A stretch of 64,000 nt of DNA. Source: Thalassia testudinum (taxonomy: Eukaryota > Streptophyta > Magnoliopsida > Alismatales > Hydrocharitaceae). Each line of letters begins with the position of its first letter. Within the stretch, counting starts at the first letter, position 1. The position numbers and the translations under genes are program-made. Shown piece by piece: positions 43,631 to 56,062 of this stretch. The notes beneath the pieces were generated by a model, which had not been told where the DNA came from, did not search any database, and saw nothing but the letters and a program-made list of their open reading frames with translations. The stretch covers positions 57,651,501 to 57,715,500 of the forward strand of contig JAZHRO010000012.1 of assembly GCA_037157565.1 (NCBI GenBank), read 5' to 3'.

Positions 43631-45879
43631 AATGACATCACTTGAGCACCTGTGGCATTTTATTGACACTATCCACACATGATAGAAGATGACACACAGT
43701 GACGTGTTTTGGTAGTCGGACCCTGCTTCCACTAAATTCTTAGATTTCTAATTTGGAGGTTTGGCGTATTGCTGCTTGCATTTCCTGCTGCGGGAAATGG
43801 CTCGTAGGATCACATGGATGCAGATCATATCATGTAAAATGCCAAGGTTTTATTGTGTTGTGAAGTTGCCTTGAATTAGAAGGAGAGGGGAATTTATTTT
43901 TCCATCTAAATTATTAGTGGTAGATAAATAGGTCTCTCCTCCATGAAGACTGCCTGGGATTTCTTTTTTTTTTATATGGATGGCTACTGTTGATTAGAAT
44001 TTGATTTTTATTTAACGTAAAGAGGAATATTGGTTGAAAACTCCAATGATAGGAAGAATATTGTTTGATTCAAGGTGATCTAGTTACAACGTTTGTAGTG
44101 TGATACCATGTATTTCTTCTCTAATTGGATTTAGCTTTTCCCTCCCAAAAAACTGACTAGTTGAAGGTTGGTATCTTTATTTAGCAGTTGTATTATAAAA
44201 TCTGGCAGTTGCTCATGAAAGGAAAATCGGGAACTGAATTGGTATTCCCCGATATCCAAGGTTCATATGCAGCTTCGAAGTAAGGGGATCTATTTGTATC
44301 TGCTTGGGACATGTATACCACTAAATTGGTCCTCTATAAAAGCCACATCATTCTTAGAAGCTTTTCCTACTTACAACCTAGAAGGCATCTGCTGTGTACT
44401 AGTGTTTTTGGCAAGGAGGATGGTGTTAGCAACTGTCATTGGTGGTTACTCCAATCTTGCAGTCACCCTTCTACATTTGGGGAAACTACGGTGAAGTGAG
44501 ATTGCTACAGACGATGTGGAGGCAGCTTACGGTGGTTTTGAAGCCTCACATGCTGATTATTTTTGATGTATGTGTATTCTTATGTATCACCATGTTTCTC
44601 TTGTACTTTATGGCTCTTTATGATCTTGATCTCTGCTTCTGAAAGCAGCCTAATGCATTTTCAACTTTGCTACTGCATTGATACTGGAATGTACGAAAGC
44701 AGAAAATCTGCTACAAAGTATGGGGCATTTAGTGATTTAGGTCTAGTTTGGTAAGTGAAATAAATTTGTGGAATACGTAAAGGAATAGGGAAGTAATGGA
44801 ATAAATGGTTGAATAAATGAGTTAATCTGTTTGATGAATTAAAATTATTTTATAGAAAGGATGAAATAATTTTAGATTAGATTCTACTTAATATGGTGTA
44901 AGTGGAGGTTGGATTAAATGATAGATTAAGTACTTAATTTAACGTAAATTTACTTAACTCATGGGAAGTAGCTCTCATTGTTATCCTGCAGAACTTAAAT
45001 TTTCTAAGAAAAGTAGATAATTTGCAGATAAAATCCCTGTCAACATTTGTTTTGTTAAACTTCTCGTAAATATCTCCTAATCGGGATGGCTCATAAGATA
45101 CTAATTGTGGTTTGTTCCTTTCAAGAATATTTGAGGAAGGAAAAGGTGGATTACCTTTCTATGTACAATTAACAATAACAGGGATTTACCTTGGTTGATT
45201 GTCATGTGCCATACAAACATCTTTGGAAATGATGCAACCATTCATCTAATCGTAGCCCCTCATTCTACCTAAGTCCAAAAGTGTCATTCCATAAATTGTA
45301 GGCCCTCATTCTACAAGAGGGCACAATAGTGAACTTTTGTGAAATTTCTCCTTCCTTTCTTATGATAACCTTTTCAGATTAATTGATATTTGAATTCCTT
45401 CTCTCTTTAATCTTGTAAATCTCTATATCATAAGAGGTTCTAGTTTACCTAAAACGTAGAAGTATACTATTGGCCATAATCTTATATTTCTAAAATAATA
45501 TGAGAGTCTCATCCACCTCCTCCTACTCCTTGATCTCTATGACCACCAGTCTGCTTTTGCACCAGCCAACATCCCACCCACCTCAACCTTTAGCACCATT
45601 TCCACCGGTTTGCATGCTAAGATAACTCTAGTTAAATAACCATCACCTCTTTTACGTGGCTTTATAATGTTGATACAAGCATGCCATCCCCCATATTTTG
45701 GGATTATCAACTTGAATCGTCTCTTTTGTTGTGCGGTTGTGATGGATCTTAGGAGGCTTCCTTCAACCACGAAAGAATTTATAGATAGAGGGAACATCGC
45801 ATAGCAAGAAGGCATCCGTTGCTGAGGAGGATATGGTCGGGCCTCTCTTGTGACGGGAAGGTTCAAACGATTAAACTCA
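43631..45879. other. PDCD2 3' flank and intergenic sequence
   Basis: The 3' untranslated region must lie at the start, but no clear AATAAA is near the stop; one occurs only at about 44760. No further gene is recognised. A minus-strand open frame at 45537-45884 (115 codons) lacks a recognisable domain. Confidence 0.4.
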
Positions 45880-46330
45880 AACAATCACAAGGGAGGCACA
45901 AGAGGTTTGGTGATCCAATTCCACCATAAGGGTTGTACGTTTGTGGAAAGGATGATACTCTCAACTATACACTAGAGCTTCTGAGATTATAGGATTTCTC
46001 TCCCTTGCAGCCTCCTCTCCTTGGGGGCATCTCTCTCTATTTATAACGTGGAAAGACCTCTAGCCTAGGGGCCTCTAGTGCCCTTTTTGTCAGACGGCGT
46101 GCTTGCTGTCCGGACGCACGTGGTCACTTCTATCTTGTCATATCTTTAGTTTTGACTACGCCGAATCTTTTGGTAGGTTAGGCGGATCCTGGTTTGGGTC
46201 CGACTTGTCGCAGGTGGGATCGGTGATATTGGTCTTGCCTGCTTACCTTGTAATCAGGTAGTTGGATCATCTATTGGGTCGTATACAGAGTTTTGGGTTC
46301 GAGAGTGGTTTTTACCTCTCATCATATGTC
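45880..46330 (-). mobile_element. LTR-like fragment on the minus strand
   Basis: On the minus strand it has GTTATAAATAGAGAG followed by CTAGTGTATAGTTGAGAG and GTGGAATTGGATCACCAA, which parallels the LTR at 61.7-61.9 kb (ACTATAAATAG, CTAGTGTATAGTTGGGAG, GTGGAACTGGGTCACCAA). It is therefore probably a related LTR in the opposite orientation, belonging to the array-bearing element to its right. Ends are not defined. Confidence 0.6.
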
Positions 46331-46745
46331 TCCACTCTCTAGCTAGTGTGAACTGTTGAGAGAGTAGTGAGAATGCCCAAACTCCGTGGTGGATGATGCC
46401 CCCAGATGTTCTGCTAGCTGAGATGAAGCAGGGAGAACATTTGTGATGGAGGAGTTGGGTGGTCTTCCCTTGTTTCCTGCCGCTTGTAAGAGGTTCGTGG
46501 TAGAGTTGTATGAGCCTGCGTTTGTTTCTGCCTTAAGAGGCGATACTTTACCAAGCATAGGGCGGATAAGCCCTAAGTCACACTGGCCGTATGAGGCGGC
46601 ACTTCATCGAGCTTGGGGTGAATGAGCCCTAACTCGTGTTGGCCTTAGGAGGAGGCGCTAGTTGAGCCTGGGGTGAATGAACCCTAGCTCATGCCGGCCT
46701 TAGGAAGTTGGTTGCTAGATGGTTGCTTGTGTCTGCGAAGGCGGT
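46331..46745 (-). mobile_element. Left part of the array-bearing retroelement (interrupted)
   Basis: It contains GGCCTTAGGA and GAGGCGGCAC/GAGGCGATAC units with AGCCTGGGGTGAATGA, degenerate relatives of the CTTAAG arrays. The solo LTR 46746-49535 interrupts this element; similar sequence resumes at 49536. Confidence 0.55.
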
Positions 46746-46789
46746 TGTTAAGACTCGAGACATCAAACACTTTTTAAGATATCTGGGAG

Positions 46790-47650
46790 TTGGTCTAGAC
46801 GTCTGGACGCCTTCCCAGACGTCTGGAAATAAATTTTTTCATGCATATGATTGCGAGTCTGCGCGCGTGCGCACGCAGACCGAAACCCGCCGACCTGCAG
46901 ACGCTTGTTCTCCCCCCCACGCCTTCAAATACCCCTTCCCTTTCCCTCACCCACCACCCCACCGTCTCCTTTCAGCGTGAGCGTGAGCGTGAGAGAGAGA
47001 GAGCGAGGGCAGCAGCTGCTGCCGGGTGCGTGCGGAGAGGAAGAGGTGCAGCGAGAGGGAAGAAGAGGGAGAGCACGCGAGGAAGAGAGAGAGCCCGCCG
47101 GAGTAGTTCGAGGCTGGCCGGCGTGCGCGCGGAGGGGCGTCGTGCGGGGGAGATCTCCCCTGATGCTGCTGCAGCTCGAGCAGCGGACGAGCGGCTGCGT
47201 GGCGAGCTCGCGCGCAGCGGGAAGAAGGCGAGGAGGTTCTGATTATGGGAAATTTTCCCAGAATCAGACGGTCCAGACGACACGAGTGACGTCTGGAGGG
47301 AGCTCCAGATGTCTGAGAGGTACGAAATTTCTCCTCTACCTCCTTTTGCGGATACGGCCATGTAGGCCGTTTCGTCGAAGTGTTGAGACGTGTCATGATG
47401 AGGAGGCTTTCGTCGCGCGTGCAGGTTTCGTTTCGGGAAGGCGTAAGGACACGCCTCCCATGTAGATCAGATGTCTGGGCACAGCACCAGACGGCGGAGA
47501 GCATCTCTAGATATCCTGAGAAGTGGTCGGGCGTCTGGAACTGGGTTCAGACGATTCAGCAGGATCCCTGGACGTCTGAGGAGCAGCGCAGAGTGAGGTA
47601 TGACCTGGACCACTTTTTAAGACGTCTGGAAGGTGTTCCAGACGTCTGAT
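46790..47650. repeat. Decayed GACGTC palindrome clusters in solo LTR 2
   Basis: About six GACGTC sites remain intact. Others appear as CAGATGTCTG, GGGCGTCTGG or AGATATCTGG, mostly single changes and often C-to-T or G-to-A at the central CpG. Confidence 0.82.
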
Positions 47651-47936
47651 TTGAGTTAGAATTATTGTTTTTGACCCGTTTGGGGTTCATTCGAGATCCG
47701 ATTTCCATATTTAAGATTCCGTTCTTCTCAGAATTAGTTCCTCTACTTGTTTAAATTACTTGTATCCTGTTCTAAGTGGTTCCTTGTGATTGATCCTTGT
47801 GCTAGGACCTCGTTCTGTTGCAGCTTTGGGGGTTGCGGAGGCACGTTGACCTGTCGATCACGTCCCCATTACTCCCGATTTTGTGGGTAGAGTGGCTCCC
47901 CTTAGTTATTTACAAACATTAATGCATCTCTGAAAT

Positions 47937-48085
47937 GAATGATAGATCCTAGGGTATGGCATGAATCCTAGGACCTGAAAACTAGATTGAATGATAGATC
48001 CTAGGGTATGGCATGAATCCTACGACCTGAAAACTAAATTGAATGATAGATCCTAGGGTGTGGCATGAATCTTAGGAATAGAAAC
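47937..48085. repeat. 52-bp minisatellite in solo LTR 2
   Basis: GATAGATCCTAGGG recurs at 47941, 47993 and 48045, an exact 52-bp period, each followed by GGCATGAATC. It corresponds to the more degenerate units at 2890 and 8420. Confidence 0.88.
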
Positions 48086-49535
48086 ACTGAAACGAATGAC
48101 TTGAATACCTGAATTGCAGTCTTGGATAAGTAGACAGAATAATGATAATTGCTTGTAATTGGATAACAGCTGCCTGTGAAATGTAGAGTACTGCTGCTAG
48201 TAACTGCTACATATAACTCCTGTTGTTTGGAAATTAAAATTGAGCTGCTTGTATATAAACTGATATTAAATGTTGGAAACACGGGCTAAACGTGAATGAA
48301 ACTGGAGTGATGAAACCTAATATGGCTTGGTCTGAGAAATATGAGTATGAACCCTCCGGAGAATTAGGAGTAGAACTCCTGGAAAATAAATAGAATGGAA
48401 CTGGGAAAGTGGATGGGGAAGTGAGCTGGCCCTTGAGTACGGAGTACCAAGGAGAGCGACTGTCCCCCTATTTAGTGCAGAGCGGAGTTAGCCGCCCCAG
48501 GGACCCGGGGTTAGGTCTGGTCACTTTGTATCGACTTTTGGCCCTCGCGTACACTGTACCGGGGAGAGCTACTAGTGTAGGGAGAGAGCTAGTCACCCCA
48601 CGGGCCCCGGGGTTTGGCTAGCCGTCCTACATCGACTTGTTAGGCCCACTAGGTAAACCAGGGTAGTCATGCGAGGGTACGCGGACTGTGGAGGGGTAAT
48701 ACCCCTGTTTGGTTACTGTGGAGGGGCTGGACCCCTGTCACTGAGAGGGCTCTGCCTTATACTTGTTTCGTGCTGTGCTTTGGGCGCACCCGTTAACGGA
48801 AACGATTGACCGCGTGCTAGTGTGGGGTAGCTACCCGTGCGCTTACCGCGCGTGCCGTAGTCACCGTTACGTCTGTCAGTGACCTTGGGGTGGTTGACTG
48901 AGGGTAGGACCACCACGGGAGACTTTCTCGGCCAGGAGAGCACCACGTGCTACTTCTACTTTTCGGAAAAGACTGCAAACAAGATCGTTCCCATGAGGAA
49001 CATTCGAGATCAAGAGAAAGACCCGAGAAATAAATCAAGGAAGAGTAAATAGAGAAATAAAGAAAGAAATTAAAAACAACAGCTACTTGTCCACATTTAC
49101 TATTTTCTTAGCTAGCTGGTTGCCACTTTACTCAGCGTTTCGCTGACGTGTCACATTTATCACCTTTTTCAGGATCAGGTGTTGAGCAGCCAGAGCCTGT
49201 GGTTGCGGAGGGCGCTGGGCCTAGTAGAGCCCAGTAGTTGTACTTTGTTGTATCGTTTTTCTGTAGTAGTGAGTATTTCTGTTTCACCTTGTACTCCTTT
49301 ATTGTAAACTTCATATTTCTGTACATGTTTTTAATTCTCTTTTGTTGTGGTGGTATGTACTGTAGTAGTTCTTTTCTTTACTGCTATACTTTTGTTACTA
49401 TTAGTTACTTGCATGGTGAATGTGGTTTATTTTACTGCTTTTTGGTTACTTTCTCGTTGGATGACTGGGTTTTGGGATCAGTCGAGTCGGTCCGATTCTC
49501 GTGTCCTATAGGGATTCAGGAACCGGGTCGTAACA

Positions 49536-51640
49536 GCGGTCGTTAGCCCGATTGTTTTTGGACACGACCCTTCTACTGTTGGACCCGTCCTTATCATAAG
49601 CGGAGGGGCGACTTTGCGACCACGGGGTGTAATACTGCTGCGTGTTACACCACATGGCTATGCCCCTGGATATAGAAAGTGCAGGGGGAGATTTGTGGGA
49701 GACGACCCTTGGGGGTGACCACAAATGATAGTCTACCTTAGTAGGTGGTAATGAAAGGAGGCTGACCTTGGAAGGTGGCAATGGGAATCGAGAGCCAGTG
49801 CTCAGGCTTTCTTAGCCAGGACTCTGAGTGCTCGTTAGGCGGCACTCGGGGCCCAGGGGCCCGAGCTAGCGTTGTTGTTGTGACGCTGCATCGTCTGGTA
49901 TGTGGGGCGCTAGAGCCCCAGTTCCCACCAGCCTTGGTGGCTGGTGTAATAACATTGGGCGAAGTGGCCCAGATTCTCGCCACTTGTTCTAATTGATAGA
50001 TATTATTGAGAGTGAAGCGATTAAACATTCGCCAGTGAGCGGGACTAATGCTTACGGATCTTCAGGGTGCACAGACCTAAGTTCCTACTGGACTGGGGAT
50101 CCGGCATTATATCTGTTGGGACGTGGGGCATGGGAGCCCTCGTTCCCACCATTCTTAAGGGGCGGTATTGCATTCGTTGATACACAGGGTGTGAGCGCCT
50201 TGGTTCATTCTTGCCAGTCTTAGTAGACGACATTAGGGGGAGTTGTGCAACGCTTCTTTTTGAATTCATGCCAACCTTAAGAGGTGGCTATGTAGGTTAA
50301 CCTTAAGAGGCGTTAATATAAGGGAATGCTGGGCGCATCAGCTTGAGTTCCAGCTGACCTTAATAGGTGACCTGCTGGCCTTAAGAGGTAGCTTGTCAAC
50401 CTTAAGAGGCGACAATATAAGGGAACGTCGAGCACATCTGCCCGAGTTCCGTTCGACCCTAAAAGGTGGCCTGTCGGCCTTAAGAAGTGACAATACAAGA
50501 GAACGTCGGGTGCATCTGCTCGAGTTCCGACCGACCTTAAGAGGTGGCCTATCGGCCTTAACAAGCGGCTTGTCGACCTTAAGAGGTGACAATACAAGGG
50601 AATGCCGGGCGCTTCCGCCCTAGTTTCGGCTGACCTTAAGAGATGGCCTGCCGACCTTAAGAGACGGCTTGTCAGCCTTAAGAGGTGATAATACAAGGGA
50701 ACACCGGGTGCATCCCCCCGAGTTCTAACTGACCTTAAGAGGTGGCCTATCGGCCTTAAGAGGCAGCTTGTTGGCCTTAAGAGGCGACAATACAAGGGAA
50801 CGCTGGGCGTGCCCGCCCGAGTTTTAGCCGACCTTAAGAGGTAGCTTGTCAGCTTTAAGAGGCGACAATACAAGGGAACGTCGGGTGCATTTGCTCGAGT
50901 TCCGGCTGATCTTAAGAGGTGGCTTATTGGCCTTTAGAGGAGATAATACAAGGGAACACCGAGTGCATCCGCCTTAGTTTCGGCTGACCTTAGCCTGCTG
51001 GCCTTAAGAGGCGACAATACAAGGAAACACTGGGCGCGTGCACCTGAGTTCCGACCGACCTTAAGAGGTAGCCTATAAGCCTTAAGAGATGACAATATAA
51101 GGAAACGCCAGACGCATCTGCTCGAGATCTGGTTGACCTTAAGAGGTGGCCTGTTGGCTTTAAAGGGCGGCTTGTTGGCCTTAAGAGGAGACAATACAAG
51201 GGAACGTCGGGCGGGTCCGCTCGAATTCCAGCCGACCTTAAGAGGTGGCTTGTCGGCCTTAAGAGGCAGGTGCAAGTGCGGTACGAGTGTCACCTTATGC
51301 CGGTGAGGGTCGATCATCGTGAGAAACAAGTCTTTGTCTTTGCTAGGACAAGACTGGCTGTCAACTCCTATAAGGCGAAGGCCTTACGCGCTGAGGCTGG
51401 GGTCGATGGGGTTGCCTTGCGCATAGCGGGCATTCCGCATGAGCCGCCCTTAAGGGGTTGGTTTGCAGTCACAGGGACCTTAGAAGGACTAAGGTTCCTC
51501 CTGACCTTAGCGAGACTGATAGCGTCATAAGGTAAAAAAGGGGGATTGCTATGTTTGAAGAGTCTGGCTATGATCCCAGGGTTGCTTGGCAGATCAGCAG
51601 GGTTTGCCCCTTGCTGGATTGCGTAGACTAAGAAGGCACT
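49536..51640 (-). mobile_element. Array-bearing retroelement, part right of solo LTR 2
   Basis: Continuation of the element interrupted at 46745. It carries CCTTGG/CCTTAAG-type units from about 49728 onward and the dense array at 50220-51270. No protease, RT or integrase motif is visible, so it is probably a non-autonomous or deleted derivative. Orientation is inferred from comparison with the element at 61.4 kb. Confidence 0.55.
50220..51270. repeat. CTTAAG-centred tandem array 1
   Basis: About ten higher-order units of roughly 85-120 bp. Each combines CCTTAAGAGG repeats with GACAATACAAGGGAACG and a CGAGTTCCG block. On the minus strand a 186-codon open frame (50313-50873) is a repeated Leu/Arg-rich peptide (HLLRSAGTRADAP-like). 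The openness is a by-product of unit lengths mostly divisible by three and is not called as a gene. Confidence 0.88.
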
Positions 51641-52922
51641 CAAAGATAGCTACCATTACTAACTATCAAGCTACACTTGAGTATGGAGTCCAAGGAATAC
51701 TTCAACAAAACTTGAGTACAATAGAACTAAACAACAAATATAGAACATAACAAAAGAGATGGGTATTCTTTATATTTTAATTCATTTATCAAGCTAGTAT
51801 TATCCACCAAATATCCACCGGTTATTAAATGTGTTGCCTTCAATAATAAGAGTCCTTGTTATGTTAATCAACACCTTGGAAAGCATGAGGCAATTTTGAT
51901 GTAATATTCTGAGAAGTATAATTGATACAAAACACCCTCTTGACCACAAAGGTTCCTCATATCTGTTCCGCAACTTAGTCCATCACCTTGGGGTCATTGC
52001 GAGGAGAAGCGGTGGTTATATCATGTGGTGTAAACATGTACTAACTAAACACACTAATTCACAGATAGTCATTTCTCCACTTATTGGTGAGAAAAGATCG
52101 AACTAACTCCAACCTTCGAGCTAAGCAATTTGCTATCCCAAGTGGCAATTAAGCATAACTATGAGTTGCAGGGTGGCCAACAATTTTTTGACCATCTCAA
52201 TCAATCTAAATCTAGACCGACGCAATAACTAAACTCCAGCAAGCAACATAATTGAATTAGTTATCCAATGTATGCATATTCCGAAAAATCCGTTGTTGTC
52301 TATATTTGTAAATAAATTTTACAATAACTGAATTATTAGACATTATCTTATAGCTCCATGTCATCTATCATGTTTCAGGTTTACAAAAGGTTATCATTGA
52401 CCAATTACTCAAGGTTTCCATACTAGCATTTTTAAGATCTAACATGGCTTAAGTTATTTACGATATGATATTTTTAACTATCAAAATTATGTATCACATT
52501 CTTTATATCACAATATAAAGAGACCCACTCATATTAGCAATCAAATTAGTCATTAAACATATATTTTTTTTCAATTCCTATTAATTGCCCTCTTGGTGTT
52601 ATCATTTATAAAACACAACTATATGAGTTTTATGAAAAATAGAGTTTATTTAGTGCATACAATAATAAGGGCATTATTCAACTATCACAAGTGTAGGAAC
52701 ATATCTAAGTAGAATAAGTAAGGAACCATTAGTTACTGTTTAATCAAATCAAAATATAAATAACTAATGGATTTGGCCTTAATCATTTATTAGTTACTAA
52801 GAGTGATTCAAGTGAATCAACCAAATAGTTTAATGGACCAATTAATCACAACTTCATTAATACAGGCAACCACAATTTCTTTTAATATCATTTTAGTATC
52901 CAAGATCATAATAAGTAAGATT
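51641..52922. other. AT-rich intergenic sequence
   Basis: No gene or element ends are recognised in about 1.3 kb. Confidence 0.4.
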
Positions 52923-53706
52923 TGATGACGGAGAAAATATCCTCAAAATTGGCTCGACCCAAAAGGCCCTCGATCCAATTAGCCAAGGAAGTTGCCTAAC
53001 CACTAGAAGGAATTGCTTGACTTGCTTATCCAGGAGGACTGCTTGATTTGTTTATCTAGGCGGATTGCCTGACACCTAGAGGAATTCACCTCAATAGCAA
53101 CCTAGGTAGTACATCTTAGATAGATCGTCCAGTTGAAGAAACTCCCAAATGAGGGCATTGCTGATAGATAAGGCCTGCTAGAAGATCCATTCGGTTGAGC
53201 TCCACAAGGGAGGCAGCTAGGTGAGAGGTAGCTGGGAAAGGGAACAGTTATGTGATGGTTGAATGTGAAGTAGTCTGAGGTTTGTGCCACAACATACTAA
53301 GAGCATAATTGAGTTAGTGGGAAGGTGCAAGTTGTGTACGTGGAGTATTGTGCGAGAGAAGTTCGTTACAGGTCATGACTTATGATTGCGGTACTTGAGT
53401 TTTTGTAATGGCTTTTCTGATATGTGTACGTATTGTACTATAAAAAGGGGCATGTGAGAAGCAGAGAAGGCTATTTGAAGAATTGGGCTCTTTGCACACA
53501 CACTCTCCATTACTTACACTTAGTGGAAACTTTGATTGTTAGGCCCCCTCTTCAGACACACACCTCTTGATGTGGAATTGGGTTATCAATTGCCTGTGTT
53601 CTTTGTGTGTGTTGGTTTGTTAACATTCGGTCATATCCATTGTCTACCTGGAATTCGGTTGAGGTCTTGGTGGACTTTGATCAGGATTCATCCATAACGG
53701 ATTCTC
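52923..53706 (+). mobile_element. LTR-like sequence, possible solo LTR
   Basis: It contains ACTATAAAAAGGGGC at about 53440 followed by a transcript-leader-like CT/AC-rich region with CACACACACTCTCCATTAC and GATGTGGAATTGGGTTATCAA, similar in layout to the LTRs at 45.9 and 61.7 kb. Ends TGATGACGG...TTCTCA are proposed, but the flanks AGATT/TACTC do not match, so the boundaries are uncertain. Confidence 0.5.
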
Positions 53707-54195
53707 ATACTCAGTATTAGAAAGGAAATACATGAGGGATGACGAAAATACATGAAGAGGAAACCACAATAGTAAATCACACGATGAGGATGTGACTGTT
53801 CTACTTAGTATTGTTGAGAGGTCTTAGCAATTCTGAAATTGATGAAAAGGCTAAGGATATAGATTGATCTAATGATTACCGTATGTTAGTGATTCCATGA
53901 TTCTATGTGATTACTGTTTTACACGTTAAACTTTAGAATAATTTTTAATGTATGTGAAAATTTTATTTTTTTACATGTTAGTTTAGAAACCTATATTTTG
54001 AGTGTACACAAAGTATAAAAATAATAAATAATTAAATATTTTAAAAATTAGACCGATTAGTCAAAACCATGAAATCAAAAAAAAAAACGGATCCAGCAGC
54101 CATTGTTTTTTTTTCAAAGAAGATCAAAATTGGCGTACTTGGAAATAATAAAACCTAACCGGGCTCTTCAGTTGAATTGCCCTTATTTATGTTCA
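53707..54195. other. AT-rich intergenic sequence
   Basis: No gene is recognised. Confidence 0.35.
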
Positions 54196-54560
54196 AAAAA
54201 AAAAAAAAAGAGAGCGCTTCCCCGGAACGCTCGTGTCTGGAGCCCTCCTCCTCCGCCGCTCACCGACTCATCCCCCTCTCCATTTCCGACGCCGCTCTGC
54301 CCTAATCCCCATAACCGACGCTGCTCCTTCCTTCCGCCCTCCAGTCCACCGCCGCTGCACTCGCCTCACCTCACCTCACCTCCATCGGTGTTGTAGCTCC
54401 GCCTTCCCTTCTCCCCCTCCGCAGCTCTGGGTGCGTCGCACCACCATCGAGGCTGATCTCCTCCGCAGCCCCTTCCCCCTCCGTCGAGGTTAGCGGCCCT
54501 CCACCTTCCTTTCCCTTTCCACCCCCCTTCGATCGACGACCTCTTCCCCCCTCTGCAATA
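54196..54560. other. A-run followed by an isolated C-rich block
   Basis: A 14-base A run (about 54196-54209) is followed by about 350 bp rich in CCGCCG, CCTCC and TCACC, very different from the AT-rich surroundings. Composition resembles a plant 5' leader and first exon. A GT at the end of the block could be a donor, but no downstream exon was found. It may be a retrocopy or captured fragment. No domain is recognised. Confidence 0.35.
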
Positions 54561-55332
54561 AGGTCATTACACGTGTTTACTACTAATTATTTCATCTCAT
54601 TTTTCAGTACAGTAAATCTCTTTAATTGATTGGAGAATTTACTTAAAATGAATGTCTCGTCTGTATGAGAATCGCAAACGGATACGTCTTGGCGGCATCC
54701 CGATGAGCAATTCGTGATTGCTGCAACTCCTTTACAACATGTCACAATTCCTGATTTGAATTGTCTTTGGTAGAGTCAATGATAGTAAGGGCGAGACCTG
54801 GGCCCGATAGGTTCGAAATTGTGGCACCTTTTGCATTATCCAAGCTCGAGAATCTGACCTTCTGAAACTGATAGGGGCTTGCTCATTTCTATTTTAACAT
54901 TTTTTTGCTAGATATATCTAGTTTTTTTACCAACTAAATCTCATCCCAGATCGGTTTTACCCATTTGGACCAATGTAAGCCAAGGAGGAGGATATACGTT
55001 TTTTTTTTTTTTTTTTTTCAATTTTTCAAATGATGACATCATCGGTTCAACCTGTTCGAACTGCTGGTTAGATCAATAAAAATTAGAACCAGAGCCTGGT
55101 TAGTTCGATTTGTTACAACTTGAACTAGTATTGCTTGATCCATAAGATTATATGATTTTATATTATTTTTGAGTGCACCACTAAAGGGATTCTCTCTTTA
55201 TTTCAAAAAACATACAATTGAACATTCTTGAAGTTGATAAAACATAGTAAAGTTTGGGTTTGGACATGAAAAAAGAAATTTTTTTGGGACCTTGACTTGA
55301 CATATCTCAGCCTACAAGTAGGGCTGAGCATT
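54561..55332. other. Intergenic sequence
   Basis: No gene is recognised. A long T run lies at about 55000-55018. Confidence 0.35.
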
Positions 55333-56062
55333 GGGCCAGGTTGCCTCGTCTCAGACCTAATCACATAACTTTTAGGGGCAAGGCCATGATAGGATTTTTG
55401 CCTATTTATTAAATGGGAAAGGGTTTGGACGTAGCTTGGGCCAGGTTGCCTCGTCCCAGACCTAATCACTGAACTTTTAGGGGCAAGGCCATGACAGGAT
55501 TTTTGCCTATTTATTAAATGGGCAAGGGTTAGGACGTAGCTTGACCTAAACCTGGCTTGGCCCTAGGTTTGGCCCAAGGACTCAATTTGAGACTCATATA
55601 TACATATATACACATATATGTATAATGTGTATTGTATACATACACAAATAAATAAAATATATGTATTCAAGCCTAAAAAAACAAATATCTTTCATATTTT
55701 AGAAAAAAAACACAAGCAAGGTATTTGTTATCAGTTCCCACTTCCGTATTCCCACACGCCTCTCCCATATTCCCACTTCCGTCCCACACGCCAACCCTAA
55801 CCTTAAAATCAGTTTATTATTCTAATAATCAGTACTTTGGTATTTGTTATCAATCAGATTTAAGTTATGTAAATCTTGTTAACCCTATCACTTTCATGAT
55901 TTTTATTTAATAAATTCTAAACTTCATTCTTCTTTTTATTAATAAATGAGTCTGGTCCGTCCTGGCCTTGGCCCATTTACGTTGGGCCAAACTTGAACTT
56001 GGGCCAAGGTTTTACAAACTAAAAGGGCTAGGGCTCTACCCATGGGCCTGCTTAACTAACTG
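55319..56062. mobile_element. Possible GGGCC-type hAT-like MITE
   Basis: The left end region TAGGGCTGAGCATTGGGCC and right region GGGCTCTACCCATGGGCC, with further TTGGGCCAA motifs inside the right edge, resemble plant hAT MITEs with GGGCC-rich subterminal repeats. Exact termini and an 8-bp duplication were not found. The interior is AT-rich with a (TATACA)n-like stretch near 55600-55640. Confidence 0.35.
55333..55542. repeat. Tandem duplication, 105-bp unit
   Basis: Two copies start GGGCCAGGTTGCCTCGTC at 55333 and 55438, differing by a few substitutions. They sit at the left side of a GGGCC-rich region. Confidence 0.9.

Larger units (their letters stand above)
46746..49535. mobile_element. 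Solo LTR 2 (2,790 bp), TSD GCGGT
   Basis: It begins TGTTAAGAC and ends GTCGTAACA (8 of 9 positions inverted), flanked by perfect GCGGT at 46741-46745 and 49536-49540. It is collinear with the solo LTR at 7206-9892: decayed GACGTC clusters, GC-rich core, 52-bp minisatellite, GAGTACGGAGTACC block and a shared terminal segment. It is clearly more diverged than the tandem pair. Open frames in the GC-rich part are compositional. Confidence 0.93.

Noticed and set aside
45537..45884. Minus-strand 115-codon open frame next to the LTR-like fragment
   Set aside because: No domain recognised, and its position at the edge of a retroelement makes a chance frame likely.
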